Positions 38,854 through 52,174 of a stretch of DNA of 64,000 bases are shown piece after piece. Location of the stretch: contig JAGYVD010000004.1 in assembly GCA_021209875.1 (NCBI GenBank), positions 434,001 through 498,000 on the forward strand, in the 5' to 3' direction. Within the stretch, counting starts at the first letter, position 1; every line of letters starts with the position of its first letter. The notes under the pieces were generated by a model. That model made no database searches. It saw nothing but the letters and a program-made list of their open reading frames with translations, and had not been told where the DNA came from. The position numbers were made by a program, and so were the translations under genes. The DNA comes from Rosellinia necatrix (Eukaryota; Ascomycota; Sordariomycetes; Xylariales; Xylariaceae).

Positions 38854-41800
38854 TGCTAAATAAAAAACGATTTATAATTTTAAATGAAAAATAAAATGTT
38901 TTTTGACTTTATTAAATAAAAAAAAACAAAATAAGTTAATATAAAAAAAAACTGAACATTTAAAGCGCTACTTTTAGCGCTGTTGCTTTTAAAACGTTAA
39001 TATATAAAAATAAAATTAATAACTAAGTATAAATTATTAGTATTTATTAAATTAATAAATTAATTAACTAAAAAATTAAAAAGACTAAAAAATAAAAACA
39101 TAGAAAAAAGTATTAAAACTTATATTTTTAAATATTACGATTTATTGAACATGTTTAATAAAAAAGATTTAAATAAATTGTTTTTTATTAATTATAAATA
39201 GACTATAAAATAAACTTTATAAACAGCAAATTTTTAAAAAACTTAAAATATAGTTTTTATATAAAATATTATTTAACAAGCTATATGCTATATAAAAATA
39301 TTTAATTAATAATTTATAAAAAAATTTATTAAGTTAAACAACATATTATATGCTTTTTAATATTATTTATTAAAAAGCTAGCAAAGATTTTGTTTTTATA
39401 TAAATTATTAAAAATTTAATAAAATTATAAAAAAACTAATATTTGTTGCTTTTAATTAAAAAACCTTGTTTTATATTTTTAAATTAAAATTTTTATAAAA
39501 TTAATATATAATAAATATTTTATTATATTAAAATATATTTAAAAATAAAAACTTTATTATATTTTATATTAAATATAAAGCTTACTATTATAAAGTTTTT
39601 TGTTTAATTTAATAAATAAACTTTTATGTTTTAAAAATATATTAATAATATATTGTTTAATTTTTAAATAATTTTTATAATATATATATAAACAACGTTT
39701 TTATTTATTTTAATAATATAAAAACTTATTATATATATATTTAAAAATACTTTAAAAACTATAAAACATAAAATTATAAACTGATTAAAAAATCACAATT
39801 TTATATAAAATAAACTAAGTTTTTAAGCTATATAATAAATATTAATAATATTTATATTAATTTTATTAAAATAAAAGCTATAATAAATTAAAAAATATTT
39901 ATTATTATAAAAACATATAGTTTTTTTAAGTTTTTATAACTTTTATAAAAGTTTATAAATAAATATAATTAAATAGTTTTTTATAAACTATTTAATAAAA
40001 TAAAAAAGCTTTTAAATAAATTAATAAATATAATAAAGCTTTTAATATATTAAAACAAGCTTTAATTTTATATTATTACTAAAATATTATAATTATAACT
40101 TATTTATTAAAATAAAAACTAATTTTTTAACGAAGTAGCTTTTAACGTATTATTTTAATTATATAAAAAATTAATATTTAAGAGCTTATTTTTAAAAATA
40201 CTATATAATATTAAATTAAATTATAAAATTTTTAATAAAAAATATTAGCAGTAGTTATAGCTTTAAAAAATAGCAACTTAAATTAATTAGCAGATAAAAA
40301 ACTTTTTTAATAATTATTAATTATTAAGCTTTAAAATATTTTAGCATAAAACAATATTTAAACTTATAATAAGCAGGATAAACTAATTTCTTTTAAAATA
40401 CGATTTTTTATTATTTTTAATTAAAAAAATATAGTTTTAAAGGCTTTATTTTCAAAACAAAAAATTTATTAATATAAAAAGCAAAAAAAGCTTAAAAATA
40501 TTTAATAATATTTTAATTTATAAATAATATTATAAAACATATTTTAAATTAAATAAAATATAACGATTAAATATTAATAATATATTTATATAAAAATTAA
40601 AAATTTAAAAAACTTAAATTAATTAAAAAATATTAAAAAAACCGCGAAAACTTTAATATAAAGATTTATTAACGTAAAGCTAAAAAACTAAAATTAAGAA
40701 CTTTTAGCAAATAATAAACAGATTAATAATAATAAATAAATAATTAATAGTATCAGATTATTTATATTTAAAAATTAAATTAACATAAAAAATCTATAAC
40801 TATATGTTTACAGCATATTTAAAAAAAACATAAAATTAAAAAACTAGTGTTAAAAAAATATTAATAGCTTAAGCTAATAAACAGCTGTAATATTTACGTA
40901 GTAAACTATATAAAATACTGCCCGGCAAAAGTATTACGCTATAAAATATTAAATAAACTAAAATATTTGCTAATATTTAACTACATATAGCAATATTTAA
41001 TAATAAATTTTAAACAGATGTTTTAAAATAAATATAGTTATAATAATATATTTATTATAATAAACTTATTAAAAAAAAGCTTAAACGATTTTATATATTA
41101 TATAAACTATTATAATAAACGCAGCTAAAATATATTATAAAAGCTATTTTAAATGTTTAATATATTAATAATAATAATTTTAAATTAAAGTTTATAATTT
41201 ATTTTAATATTTATAAATAAGTTATATAAACTAATAAATATAAAATATATTTTAGTTTTTATTAATAATTATAAAACTATAAAATAAATAGAAATTATAA
41301 ATAAATATTTAAATTAATAATTATAACTATATATTAACTATTATTAAAATAATTAGTTTAAATATATTTTAATAATAAATTATATATAAATAATACTACT
41401 ATATAAATTAATAAATATATTATTTTATAAAACAGAAATAAAATTTTATTATTTTTTATTTTAATTAAAAAATTAAACTGTAGCAGAAAAATTAAAAAGC
41501 TTTAAAAAAAAGAAACTTTAAAAATAAAAGCTTAAAATAAAACTAAAAAATCGCTTAATTTATAGATTTAATAAAAAATATTTAATTTAAATCTAGACTT
41601 ATATAATTAAATAAGTTAATTATAAACAAAAAATTTAATTTTAATATAAATAATTATATATTAATTTAAAAAAAATAATTATAAAAATTAATTAATTATT
41701 TAATAAGCTGGATTTTTTATAACGTAATAAAAGTTTAAAATAATTAATAAAAATAATAATATTTTTATTTTAAATATTTTTTTATAAAAATAATAAACTA

Positions 41801-42382
41801 TTATTATATTAATAAATTATAATTATATTTTAATAATTTACTGCCAGAATAAAAACTAATAATTTAAATAATAAAATAAGAAAGCTTAAAAAAAAAAGTT
41901 TATAGTTAAAAAATTAAATTAGCAAAAATATATTATAAAAATTATAATATTAAATAATTTAAAAAAAAAAAATTAACAATAAATAATATTTTGTTTAAAA
42001 CTTTAGAAATAGCGCGAAATTATTAAAAAAAGTCTATAAAAAATATTTAAACGCAGCAGAACTTTTAAAACATTTAAAAGATTAGCTTAAAAGCGCAGAA
42101 AATAATAAATTAGATATAGCATATAAAAATAGCAACAAAATAATATTATAAAAAATAATAAAGCGAAAATAAAAATAAATATAATAATAAATATAAAAAA
42201 GTCGGCTATATAATATAAAAAAACTTATGCGATAATTTAATAATATAAAAGCTTAAAAAATATAATATAAAATAAAAACTTAAAGCTATTTTTTTTTTTG
42301 CTAAAAAGTATATTAAAAAGCTATATGTTTAAATATAAACACAATTTAAAAAACAAGCCGTTTTTTTTCTAGAAGGAAGGGT

Positions 42383-42625
42383 AGTTATAAATAACTAGTT
42401 AGCTAATACATGTAGCACGGACTAGTATTTATATACTTGTTGCTAACTAGTGCGTATAGACCAGCTGTAGCATATAAACTAGACCCACTTTATACATTTA
42501 TATTTAGCCAGAATTTTAGTAGGCTAATTCTTTTTATTTATTTTTTCCTTTTTTATCTGTAGATTTTTATATAATACATTATTTATTGCTAAAGCCTTGA
42601 CTTTTTATTTATAACTGGTGCAACA
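42383..42625 (+). repeat. 3' LTR of X1
   Basis: Starts AGTTATAAATAAC and ends GTGCAACA, followed by ATTTA (42626-42630), which matches the duplication left of 18462. It is strongly C/T mutated relative to the X2 LTRs. Confidence 0.85.
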
Positions 42626-42630
42626 ATTTA

Positions 42631-43640
42631 TATAATATATAAGCTAAATTTAATATATAAACTAAAAATAATGATTTTTTTTGTAGCAGCTTATATAAAA
42701 TACTGTTTAATAATTTTATATATAGCTGCTTTATAGTTAAAATAAAATTATAAATAAAAATTTAATTATTTATTAATTATAGCTTTAAAAGTAATAAACT
42801 ATATTAATTTAATAATAAATTAAACTAAAATAATTTATGTTTGAATATATTTTATTAAAAAATAAACTTTATAATAAATAAAATAATTATAATTATATTA
42901 AAGCTAGCTTAATTTTATATTATTATAAATATATATGCTGCTGCTATAAAAATATATATAAAAACTAGCTTATATTAAAAAAAAAAGCTTAAAATAAATT
43001 AGCTGCTTTATAATTTAATTATAGCTTAATAATTTAATTAAAACTTAACTTATATTTATTTTAAAAGCAACTTAAAATATTATTAATTATTTAAATAATA
43101 ATATTAGCTTTAAAGCTATTATTTAAACCTGTAGTAAATATAATATTAAAATTTAAAGTTTTTAATTAAACAGACTTTTTATTTATAGTTTTTTATTTTT
43201 GTTATTTAAATTTTAGTAAAAATATTACAAAACTATTTAAACAACTTAAAAACTATTAATTAATATTTTATATTATAAAATATATTTAAGCTATAAAAAC
43301 TATTTTAATTTAAACTGTTTAAACAACTTAAAATTAGCTAATAAAAACTATTTAATAATTAAATAATAAATTAAAACAGATTTAATATAAAATCAGATTA
43401 TAAAATAAAACAGCTTCACAGGCTTAATTTATTTTTTTTAAAGCCTAGTTTTAAAATTTTTTAAAAAATAACAGCAGATATACTGCCTGTTTTTTTTTAA
43501 AAACAGCTCGATTAATAATTAAATCTAACCTAAAATAATAGCGCTTAAATATTTAATAATATAATAAATGTTTAACTTAGTTTAAACCGCGGGCTTAAAC
43601 ATATATTTTATTAAAAAAAACTTAAAAAACGCGTTTTAAT
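42631..43640. other. AT-rich, unexplained
   Basis: This is eroded sequence outside X1 with no gene and no repeat I can pair with another part of the window. Confidence 0.5.
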
Positions 43641-43645
43641 TAGTC

Positions 43646-43850
43646 TGAGAGGTGCACCATGGGGGGGGTGAAAAATATATTGTAGAAGATGAAGATCTAA
43701 CTATTCTGATCTAACTTGTGGATCTAGCTAGGTGCGTGGGCCAAGGCCCACTTATTAGGGCTAGTCCCAAGTGGTGGGGTGCGTGGCTTTGCCACGCTAC
43801 AGGTGGGGCTACAGCGCTTATATAAGCGACTCCCCTGTCGGCGCGTATTA
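43646..43850. mobile_element. 205-bp solo-LTR-like element, family T
   Basis: Begins TGAGAGGTGCACC and ends GCGTATTA (RIP form of TATCA). Target duplication TAGTC is at 43641-43645 and 43851-43855. It contains GTGGGCC-AA-GGCCCAC (43736-43751), GCGTGGC-TTT-GCCACGC and GCTTATATAAGC. The same family occurs at 45580. Confidence 0.85.
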
Positions 43851-43855
43851 TAGTC

Positions 43856-45574
43856 CCAGTCGCACTTTTATAATAAATATTGCTTAAATTTAAATAAAAA
43901 TTAAAGTTTTTTTATAAAAATTGCTTTTTGTTTTAGTTTATGTACAGCTTTTTTATTTTTAACTTATTTGCCGAAAGTTTATATTAAATTTTAAAAGCTT
44001 TTTTTTCTGTTTGTATTAATAATATATTATTTAAACGACTTTATTTTTATAATATTTGCGTTATATATTTAAAAAATACTTAATATTTATTAAAAATACA
44101 ACAGTTTTTTAAACGCGTTAAGCTTAATTTTAAACTATAATAAAAACTGCAAAAATATCAGCGTAAAAATTCTTAGCATTAAAATTAATACGTTTTTAAT
44201 ATAAGCACAGCTTGCCGATAAAAAAAAATAAAAAATAAAGTAAATTATATTTAAAGCGATATTAAAACCGCAGATATTTTAAAAAAAAACTAAAAAAGTT
44301 ATAAGCTATTTAAGCTTTTACGCTATAATAATTTTAATTAATAAAACTTTTTTTTTTATAATATATAAATATTGCTGTTTAAATTTAATTTAGAACTATT
44401 TTAATTATTATTTAAATATATAATATAAAACTTTATTTAATAGTTTAACGCTTTAAAAAACTTTAATAAAATATTTATATTAAATATAAACAACTGCTTA
44501 ACTTATTATTTATTTATAAACGTTTAAAATTAAGCTTAATAAATTTTAATTTAAAATAAAATAAACATTTATAACTGGTATATACCGCTATTTATTTTTA
44601 AAAACTAAGCTTATAATTATTTATATTTTAAAAATAAAGCATTACAAAATATTAACGTTTTTAAAATTATAGCGATTTAAATCGCGTTTTAATATTAATA
44701 TATATATTAAACGTTTAATATTATAATTATTTATATAAATAATATAACTATATAAGCTAGTTTAATTAATATATTTATAAAAAATTTTATTATTATATTT
44801 GCTTTATAAAATATTTATTTTACTTATATAAAATAATATCTGCTTTTAAGTTAAACAGGTTATATTATAAAATAATAGTTTAACTAATGTTTTATTTTAA
44901 GCTAAATTTATAATAATTATTAATTTATGCTTTAATTAATAGTTTTTATTAAAAACAACCTAACTTTACATTTTTTTAAACAAAATTTAAAACAATAATT
45001 TATTCTGTTTTAAAAATAATTATATTTGTTTATTATATGCAGGTTTAACAAATTTAACTTAGAAAATATATAATATAATAGCAAACTTATATAAAAACTA
45101 ATATTTTTATTAAAAGAAGCCAGCTTAGCTTATATTAATATAAACTTTTGCTTTATATATTGATAATTATATATTTAATTTTTTATAGCAGCTTATTTAA
45201 AACTTAATTTTAAATAAATATATATTTATATTATATTTAGTTTATATTAATTTATTTTTAAACATGCAAGTTTTTAAACATTTATATATTAGGCGTTTAA
45301 TTTAAAAAGCAGCATATTTTTTTATTATAAATAAAACAACTTTATTAAAGCTTTAATTTTAAAACAACTTTTAATTAAACTAATATTAAATAAAATTATA
45401 ATAAATAAAAACCTATATAATAGACTAGCAATTAATACAGCTTTTATAATAGCTTAGCAGAGCTTTTTTACAGCTAAACAAACTTATATATAATAAATCT
45501 AACCTATAAAAGCTTTATAAATAAGCTGCTTTAAGCTTATTAAAGTTATTAATTTAACTTTTAATAAATAAAAA
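43856..45574. other. AT-rich, unexplained
   Basis: Eroded sequence between the two family T islands. I see no gene and no boundary of a larger element. Confidence 0.5.
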
Positions 45575-45579
45575 CTATT

Positions 45580-45781
45580 TGAGAGGTGCACCGTGGGGGT
45601 GTAAAGTGTGTATTATAAAGATGAAGAACTAGCAAATCTAGGCTAAGCTAAAGTTTTACCTAGGTGTGGGCTAGGGCCCACATACATGGGGCTAGGCCCA
45701 ATTAGGTTGTGCGTGTGGCCACGGGCCACAGCACCCCAAGCGAGGGGCTTATGTAAGCGCTCCCTCTACGCGCGCGTATCA
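45580..45781. mobile_element. 202-bp solo-LTR-like element, family T
   Basis: Begins TGAGAGGTGCACCG and ends CGCGCGTATCA. Target duplication CTATT is at 45575-45579 and 45782-45786. It contains GTGGGC...GCCCAC (45666-45681) and TGTGGCC-ACG-GGCCACA (45714-45730). It is related to 43646 by both ends and by internal order, but the middle has diverged. Confidence 0.87.
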
Positions 45782-45786
45782 CTATT

Positions 45787-46705
45787 TTTAAATATTATTA
45801 CGCGAAATAAAAACAAATAAAAAACGTTTTAAAATAAACGTAATAATAAGCGTTATAAACAGCTTATTATATTTAATTATTAATGTAGTAAACTTTTTAA
45901 AATAAAACACTACTTTAATATATATATATAATTTATTATTATTTTTTATTTTATATATAGAGCTTTTTAAAAACTAAAACATTTTAAATTTTATAAAACT
46001 GCTTATTATATTTAAAAGTTGACCGCAACATATATTTAAATTATAGTTTTAAATAAAACGCTGTTTAATATATATATAATATAAAAATAAATAAAAAAAT
46101 ATAAAATTTTTCAGCCGCTAAATATTAAATATAATAAAACATTATTATAAAATATTTTTAGCTAAAATATTAAAAACTAATAAACATTTTATATTTAATA
46201 CAAGCTTAAACTATTTTATATTATACAAGCTAATAAAAATTAAACTTTAAATATATTTAATATTTTGTTTTAAAAGTTTATTTAATATTAAATTTGCATT
46301 AAATTTATTTTTATTAACAAATAAATAAACATATTTAATATAATCGTTAAATTTATTGCAAATTTGTTTTTAATTTTAATAAAATCTAGCAGCAGTATAT
46401 TTAATTAACTATATAGCAAATTTACAGCAAATTTACTTTAAAGTATTAAATAAAAATATATATATATTATTATATATTAAATTTATATTAAATTTACAAT
46501 AAAACGTAAAATAATTAAACTATTTAAAAATATTTTATTTTATATATTTTTATTTAACGTTTATATTATTACATATTAAATTTAAGCTTAATTTATAGTT
46601 AATTTATTTATTAACAGCTTTTAATGTTAGAATATTTAATAAAAACTTTTATTAAGTAAATTTGTATTTTTTTGCTGTAACTTTTATTATTTTTATTATT
46701 ATCTG

Positions 46706-46706
<1 letters not shown>
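45787..46706. other. AT-rich, unexplained
   Basis: Eroded sequence up to the ATT tract. Short words such as AAATTTAC/AAATTTGC recur from about 46,270 to 46,600, but not as a clean tandem array. Confidence 0.45.

Positions 46707-46796
<90 letters not shown>
46707..46796. repeat. Pure (ATT)30 microsatellite
   Basis: Ninety bases of uninterrupted ATT lie directly before the first unit of the 46.8-56.9-kb array. The poly-Asn and poly-Ile frames across it are artefacts. Confidence 0.95.
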
Positions 46797-46805
46797 GTCA
46801 TATGT

Positions 46806-47074
46806 ACACGTAAACCCTGCAGACCCCACGCGGCGGACTATACCCGCGCGCGCGCGCTACGCGATATAAATCCCTGACTAAATTTAAATATAAATATAGC
46901 CAGTTTAAAAAAACAGCTTTTAGCTGTTTATATAAAAGTAAGAAACTAATTATTAAAAAGTTGTTTATATAATAAAACGTAAGCTAAATAGTTAGTTTAT
47001 TTACACGTTTAGTTTTTTATTTATAACTTTTAATTTTTTATAATTTTTATTATGTTTACAAGCTTATTTTAAGC
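46806..47074 (+). repeat. Array end-repeat L1
   Basis: This is the first of five co-oriented copies of a repeat of about 272 bp. It starts ACACGTAAACCCTGCAG, has a GC-rich block ending CTACGCGATATAAATC and an ACAGCTTTTAGCTGT palindrome, and ends in an AAGC motif after the degraded GTTTACAAGC. Unlike the other four, it is not preceded by array sequence but by the ATT tract. Confidence 0.85.
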
Positions 47075-50000
47075 TTTTAATTTTTTATAAAAAATTGCTT
47101 ATTATTATATTTTATTTTAATAATAGCTTTTTAATTTAATTTTTTTTTTTTATTATTTTTTATTATAAAATTAAATATAAATAAAACGTATAATTTTATA
47201 TTTATATTTTATATTAATAAAAATTATATTAAAATAGTTTTAACTATATATTATAAAACTTTTAAATTTTTATTTTTAAATTTATTAATATATATAAACG
47301 ATATAATTAAATTAATAAAACTTTTTATATAATATAAATATATAAAATAAACAGAACATTTCTGTTTTAATTAAAAGTATTAAAAACTTAAAATTTTAAT
47401 ATTTTAAAATTTTTAAAAATATTAAAAAATATATTTAATATTATTATTAGCAAGTTTTAAACTTTTTAAAAAATAATTTTTAAAAACTATTAATAATAAA
47501 AATTAAAAATATTATTTTTAAAAACTTATTTTAATTTAAAATAATAAATAAAAAATATTTTATAAAGTTATATTTATATATAATAAAAAAAATATTTTAA
47601 AATGTTTATAATTATATAAATAAAAATAAAGCAGAATTATAACCTGTTTTAAAAAATTTTAATTAAACGTAGATTATAAGCAGGCAAAAATAAATTGTTT
47701 ATTTTAGTTTAAAAATAATAAATATTATTTATATAAAAATATAGCAGAACTTAATAAAGTTTTTATTAAAGTTATTATTTATTAAAAAGCTAAAAATCTA
47801 AAGTTAATAAACTTATTTTTAAAAATTTATATAAATTTATAAATAAAAAGTTGTAAAAAAATTAAACGTTAACTTATATATTTATAAAATATTATATAAT
47901 ATATTGTTTTAAAAATAATATGCTAATAATATTTAAGCGTTAAAAAAGCTATTAAAAGTTTTAAAAAATTTAAAAAACGTTTTTAAAAAAAACTTAAAGT
48001 TTTAAAAACGTTAAAAAATAAAAAGCTAACTTAAAAATAAACTTTAAAAAAAATTAAATATAATATTTTTTTTTTTTTAAATAATATTATAATTAAATTA
48101 TTAATTAATATATAAATTAAACTATTAATTAAAATGTTTATAATTATTTTATTAATATTTAATTTAGTTAAAAAGTTTATATATTAAATAAAATATTATT
48201 ATTTTTAAAATAAAAATAGCTTAATATTAAAAAATAAATATTTTATTTATATAGCTAAAAATAATAAACTATTTAAAAAGCTTAAAATAATTTTAAAACT
48301 AAAATTAAATAAAAACTAAAATTAATAAACTATTTATAAAACTTTATAATTTAAAACTTAATATTTTAAAACTAGCAGTTAATTTAAAAAAATAAAATAT
48401 TATATAAAATAAAAATTAAAAAAAACAATTTAAGTTTATAAAATAAATTAATAAGTTTTATAATGTTTTTTTAGTTTATTAAAATAAACTAAAATTAAAT
48501 AATATTTAAAAATATTTATAAAAATATAAACTTTTATAATAATATTTAATAAAAATTTAAAAATAATAGTAATATTTTTAAATTAATACTATAAAAACTA
48601 TAAAAATATTTAAATAATATAAAAACAACTTTAAAAAATTATTATAATAAAAGTTTTTATTTAAAATAATATTATATAAAATAAAATTAAAGTTTTTATT
48701 AATATATTATTAAAATATTTATTAAGTTTTATTAAATAAAAAAGTTTTTTTAATAAGTTAAAATTATAAAAATAAGTTTTTATATTTATAAAATTATTTA
48801 AAATTTATAAAAACTTTTATTTGTAAACTTATTATTTTTATTATAAAATAATATATAATCTAGCTATTAAAATTTTATTTAAACTTTTTAAAAAATAATT
48901 AATAGCAACATATAAATTATTATATTATTAAAATAATTTTATATAACGTTATTATTTTTAAAAATATAATTATAATATATTTTTTAATAATTATTAATAT
49001 AATAATATATTATTTTAATATTTTTTAAAACTAATTAAAAAATATATAAATATATAATATAAAAATATAACGATTTATATTATATAAAATTATATTAGGC
49101 TTAAATAGCAAATAAACTTACAAATATTATTAATAATTATTTTATATTTAAATACAGCTTAAAATATTTTTATTAATAAAAAACTAGCTATAAAATTGCT
49201 TGCTTTTTAATATTGCTAACTTTTATATAGCAGAATATAAATTATATATTAATAACTATTTTAATATTTTATATTATAAAAATATATTAATAATATTTTA
49301 TATATTTATATTAATAATTTTATATTGCAAGTATTAATAAAAATTAAAAACTAATTAAATTAATATTTAAATTAATTTATATTTAAAAATAAAAATATTA
49401 ACTATGTTTTTAAACTTTAAAATTAAAATATTAAATAAAATTAAATTTAAACTGTTTAAAAATTATTTAATTATTTTAAAAAATTCTATAAACTTTAGCA
49501 TATTTTAAATAAATAAAAAAAGCATGTTTATTAAAAATTTTAATAAATAGCTACGCTTTTATTAATAATAAAAACATATTTTTTGCTGTTAAAAATTTTA
49601 AACAGATTTATTTTATTAAAAACTATTTATATAAAGTTATTATAAAATAAATTTTAAAATATATAATTAAATGTTAAAAAACTGTTTTAATAAAAATAAA
49701 AAAAAAAAAATAAAAAATTAAATTAAAATTGTTATTTATTTTAAAATTATATATAAATAATATATAAAATAATATTAACTTAAACATAATATTTAATATA
49801 ATATAAAATATTTAAAACTTTATAAAAATAATATTTTTTAAAGCTTTTAAAAATAAAAATATAATTATGTTTTAAAAAAAATATATAATATAAAAATCTA
49901 TTTAAATTTTTAAATATTATTTTTATTTAATATTTAAATAATAAAACAGATATTAATTTATTATTAGATCTGCTACTGCTAACTAGCGTTTTTAAAAAAT

Positions 50001-50855
50001 ACTGCTATATATATTTAATTTTAAAGCTTTTATAAAACTTAAAAAAAAATTATTTAAGCTTTTAAACAACTAAAAAAAACTAACTTTAAAGAACTTTTTT
50101 ATAAATAATATTACGTTTTATAATAAATTATAATAAAATCATATTATAACTAATAATTATTTAAGCTTTAGTTTTTTTTTTTTAAAAAGCCTACTAAAAA
50201 CTTTTACTTTAAAAGTTTTTTTTAGTAAAGCTAAATAAAATATAAATAAAGCTTATTATATAAAATAAAAGTTATAAACCTATTTAATATATATATAAAT
50301 TTTTATATAATATTAATAATTTAATATATATATATATATATATATAAAATAAAAACTTTTATAAAGTTTATTTAATATATATATATATATATATATTTTT
50401 ATAAAAATTATATAAACTTACTTATATAAATTATTTTAATATATTATTAAAATATATTAGCTAATATAATATTTTTTATTTAAATATTAAGCTAAATTAT
50501 TATTATTATATAATATATAACTTAAATTTTATTATTTATATAAGTTTTAAAAATATATTTAATAATATATTTAATTTTATAACACACGTAAACTCTGCAG
50601 ACTTTATATAGTGGACTGTACTTGCGCACGCGCGCTACGTAATATAAATCTCCGACTAAATTTAAACATAAATACAGCTAGTCTAAAAAAACAGCTTTTA
50701 GCTGTTTATATAAAAATAAAAAACTAACTATTAAAAAATTGTTTATATAATAAAATACAAGCTAAATAGTTAGTTTATCTGCACGTTTAGTTTTTTCTAC
50801 TTATAACTTTTAACTTTTTCGCAATTTTTATCACGCTTGCAAGCTTGCTTTAAGC
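47075..50855 (+). mobile_element. Array unit U1, longest copy, ending in L2
   Basis: About 3.8 kb of eroded sequence ends in L2 (50584-50855). Its 3' parts reappear in units U2, U3 and U4, each starting at a different internal point: U4 near 48,228, U3 near 48,690 and U2 near 49,720. This pattern of shared 3' ends and variable 5' ends is typical of non-LTR retrotransposon copies. No reading frame survives. Confidence 0.65.
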
Positions 50856-52174
50856 CTTTAAAAAAATTAGATCAGAAATTTCTGTTTATTCTAAAATTTT
50901 ATATAAATAATATATAAAATAATATTAACTTAAATATAATGTTTAAAACAATATAAAATATTTAAAACTTTATAAAAATAATATTTTATTAAAACTTTTA
51001 AAAATAACAGAATAATTATATTTTATAAAAAATATATAATATAAAAAACTTATTTAAAGCTTTAAATTCTATTTTTATTCGATATTTAAATAATAAAACA
51101 AATGCTGACTAAATATTAAACCTGCTATTATTAACTAGCGTTTTTTAAAAAAACACTATTATATACGTTTAATTTTAAAGCTTTTATAAAACTTAAAAAA
51201 AAAAATTATTTAAGCTTTTAAACAACTAAAAAAAAGCTAGCTTTAAAAACTTTTTTATAAATAATATTATGTTTTATAATAAGTTATAATAAAATTATAT
51301 TATAATTAACAACTATTTAAGTTTTAATTTTTTTTTTTTTTTAAAAAAGCCTACTGATAGAGTCCCCGAAGGGGCCCGTATCAATCGAGCCAACGGCTCG
51401 TGTATTATTAGATAAGATTAGATAGGTTGCACAGGCTACGGCTGGCAACAGGTGGCCCACGGCCACCCCTGCAGGGGTTAATTCTAGACTTACTAGAATT
51501 CCCCACCTAGCAGAGGAATTAATAGAGGCATCTTTCTTTCTACCCTCATACCAATCTTCTCACCTACTAAAAAACTTTTACTTTAAAAGTTTTTTTTTTA
51601 ATAAAACTAAATAAAATATAAATAAAGCTTGTTATATAAAATAAAAATTATAAATTTATTTAATATATATATAAGTTTTTATATAACGTTAATAATTTAA
51701 CATATATATATATATTTTTGCAAAAATTATATAAACTTATTTATATAAATTATTTTAATATATTATTAAAATATATTAGCTAATATAATATTTTTTATTT
51801 AAATATTAAACTAAATTATTATTATTATATAATATATAATTTAAATTTTATTATTTATATAAGTTTTAAAAACATATTTAATAATATATTTAATTCTATA
51901 GCACACGCAAGCTTTACAGACTTTACGCAGCAAACTGCACTTACGTGCGCGCGCTACATAATATAAATCTCTAACCAAATTTAAACATAAATATAGCTAG
52001 TCTAGAAAAACAGCCTTCAGCTGTTTATATAAAAATAAAAAACTAACTATTAAAAAGTTATTTATACAATAAAACACAAGCTAAATAGTTAGTCTATCCG
52101 CACGTTTGGTTTTTTCTACTTGCAACTTTTAATTTTTTCGCAATTTTTATCACGCTTGCAAGCTTGCTTTAGGC
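50856..52174 (+). mobile_element. Array unit U2, shortest internal copy, ending in L3
   Basis: This unit starts immediately after L2 at a point equal to about 49,720 in U1 and ends in L3 (51903-52174). It is about 1.1 kb without the solo-LTR-like insertion at 51355-51562. Confidence 0.65.
51355..51562 (-). mobile_element. 208-bp solo-LTR-like element
   Basis: Ends are TGATAGAG and TTCTCA, with target duplication CCTAC at 51350-51354 and 51563-51567. The other array units have the uninterrupted site (near 50,190). On the minus strand it shows the same order of modules as the element at 37207: an AATTCTAG hairpin, GGTGGCC/GGCCACC (51451-51467), then TATCTAATCTTA. So the two are distant relatives. 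Confidence 0.85.

Larger units (their letters stand above)
18462..42625 (+). mobile_element. LTR retrotransposon X1, split by element Y
   Basis: This is family X, copy 1. The 5' LTR is at 18462-18699 and the 3' LTR at 42383-42625. Flanking target duplications ATTTA are at 18457-18461 and 42626-42630. The internal region is in two pieces, 18700-19610 and 36721-42382, separated by the Y insertion. A purine-rich tract AGAAGGAAGGGT (42371-42382) directly precedes the 3' LTR, which sets the orientation. Internal sequence aligns with X2 along its length but carries two extra insertions (37207-37462 and 38732-38853). All coding capacity is lost, so gypsy or copia membership cannot be told. Without Y the element is about 7 kb. 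Confidence 0.85.

Noticed and set aside
46611..46877. Poly-Asn and poly-Ile frames
   Set aside because: They are translations of the (ATT)30 microsatellite.
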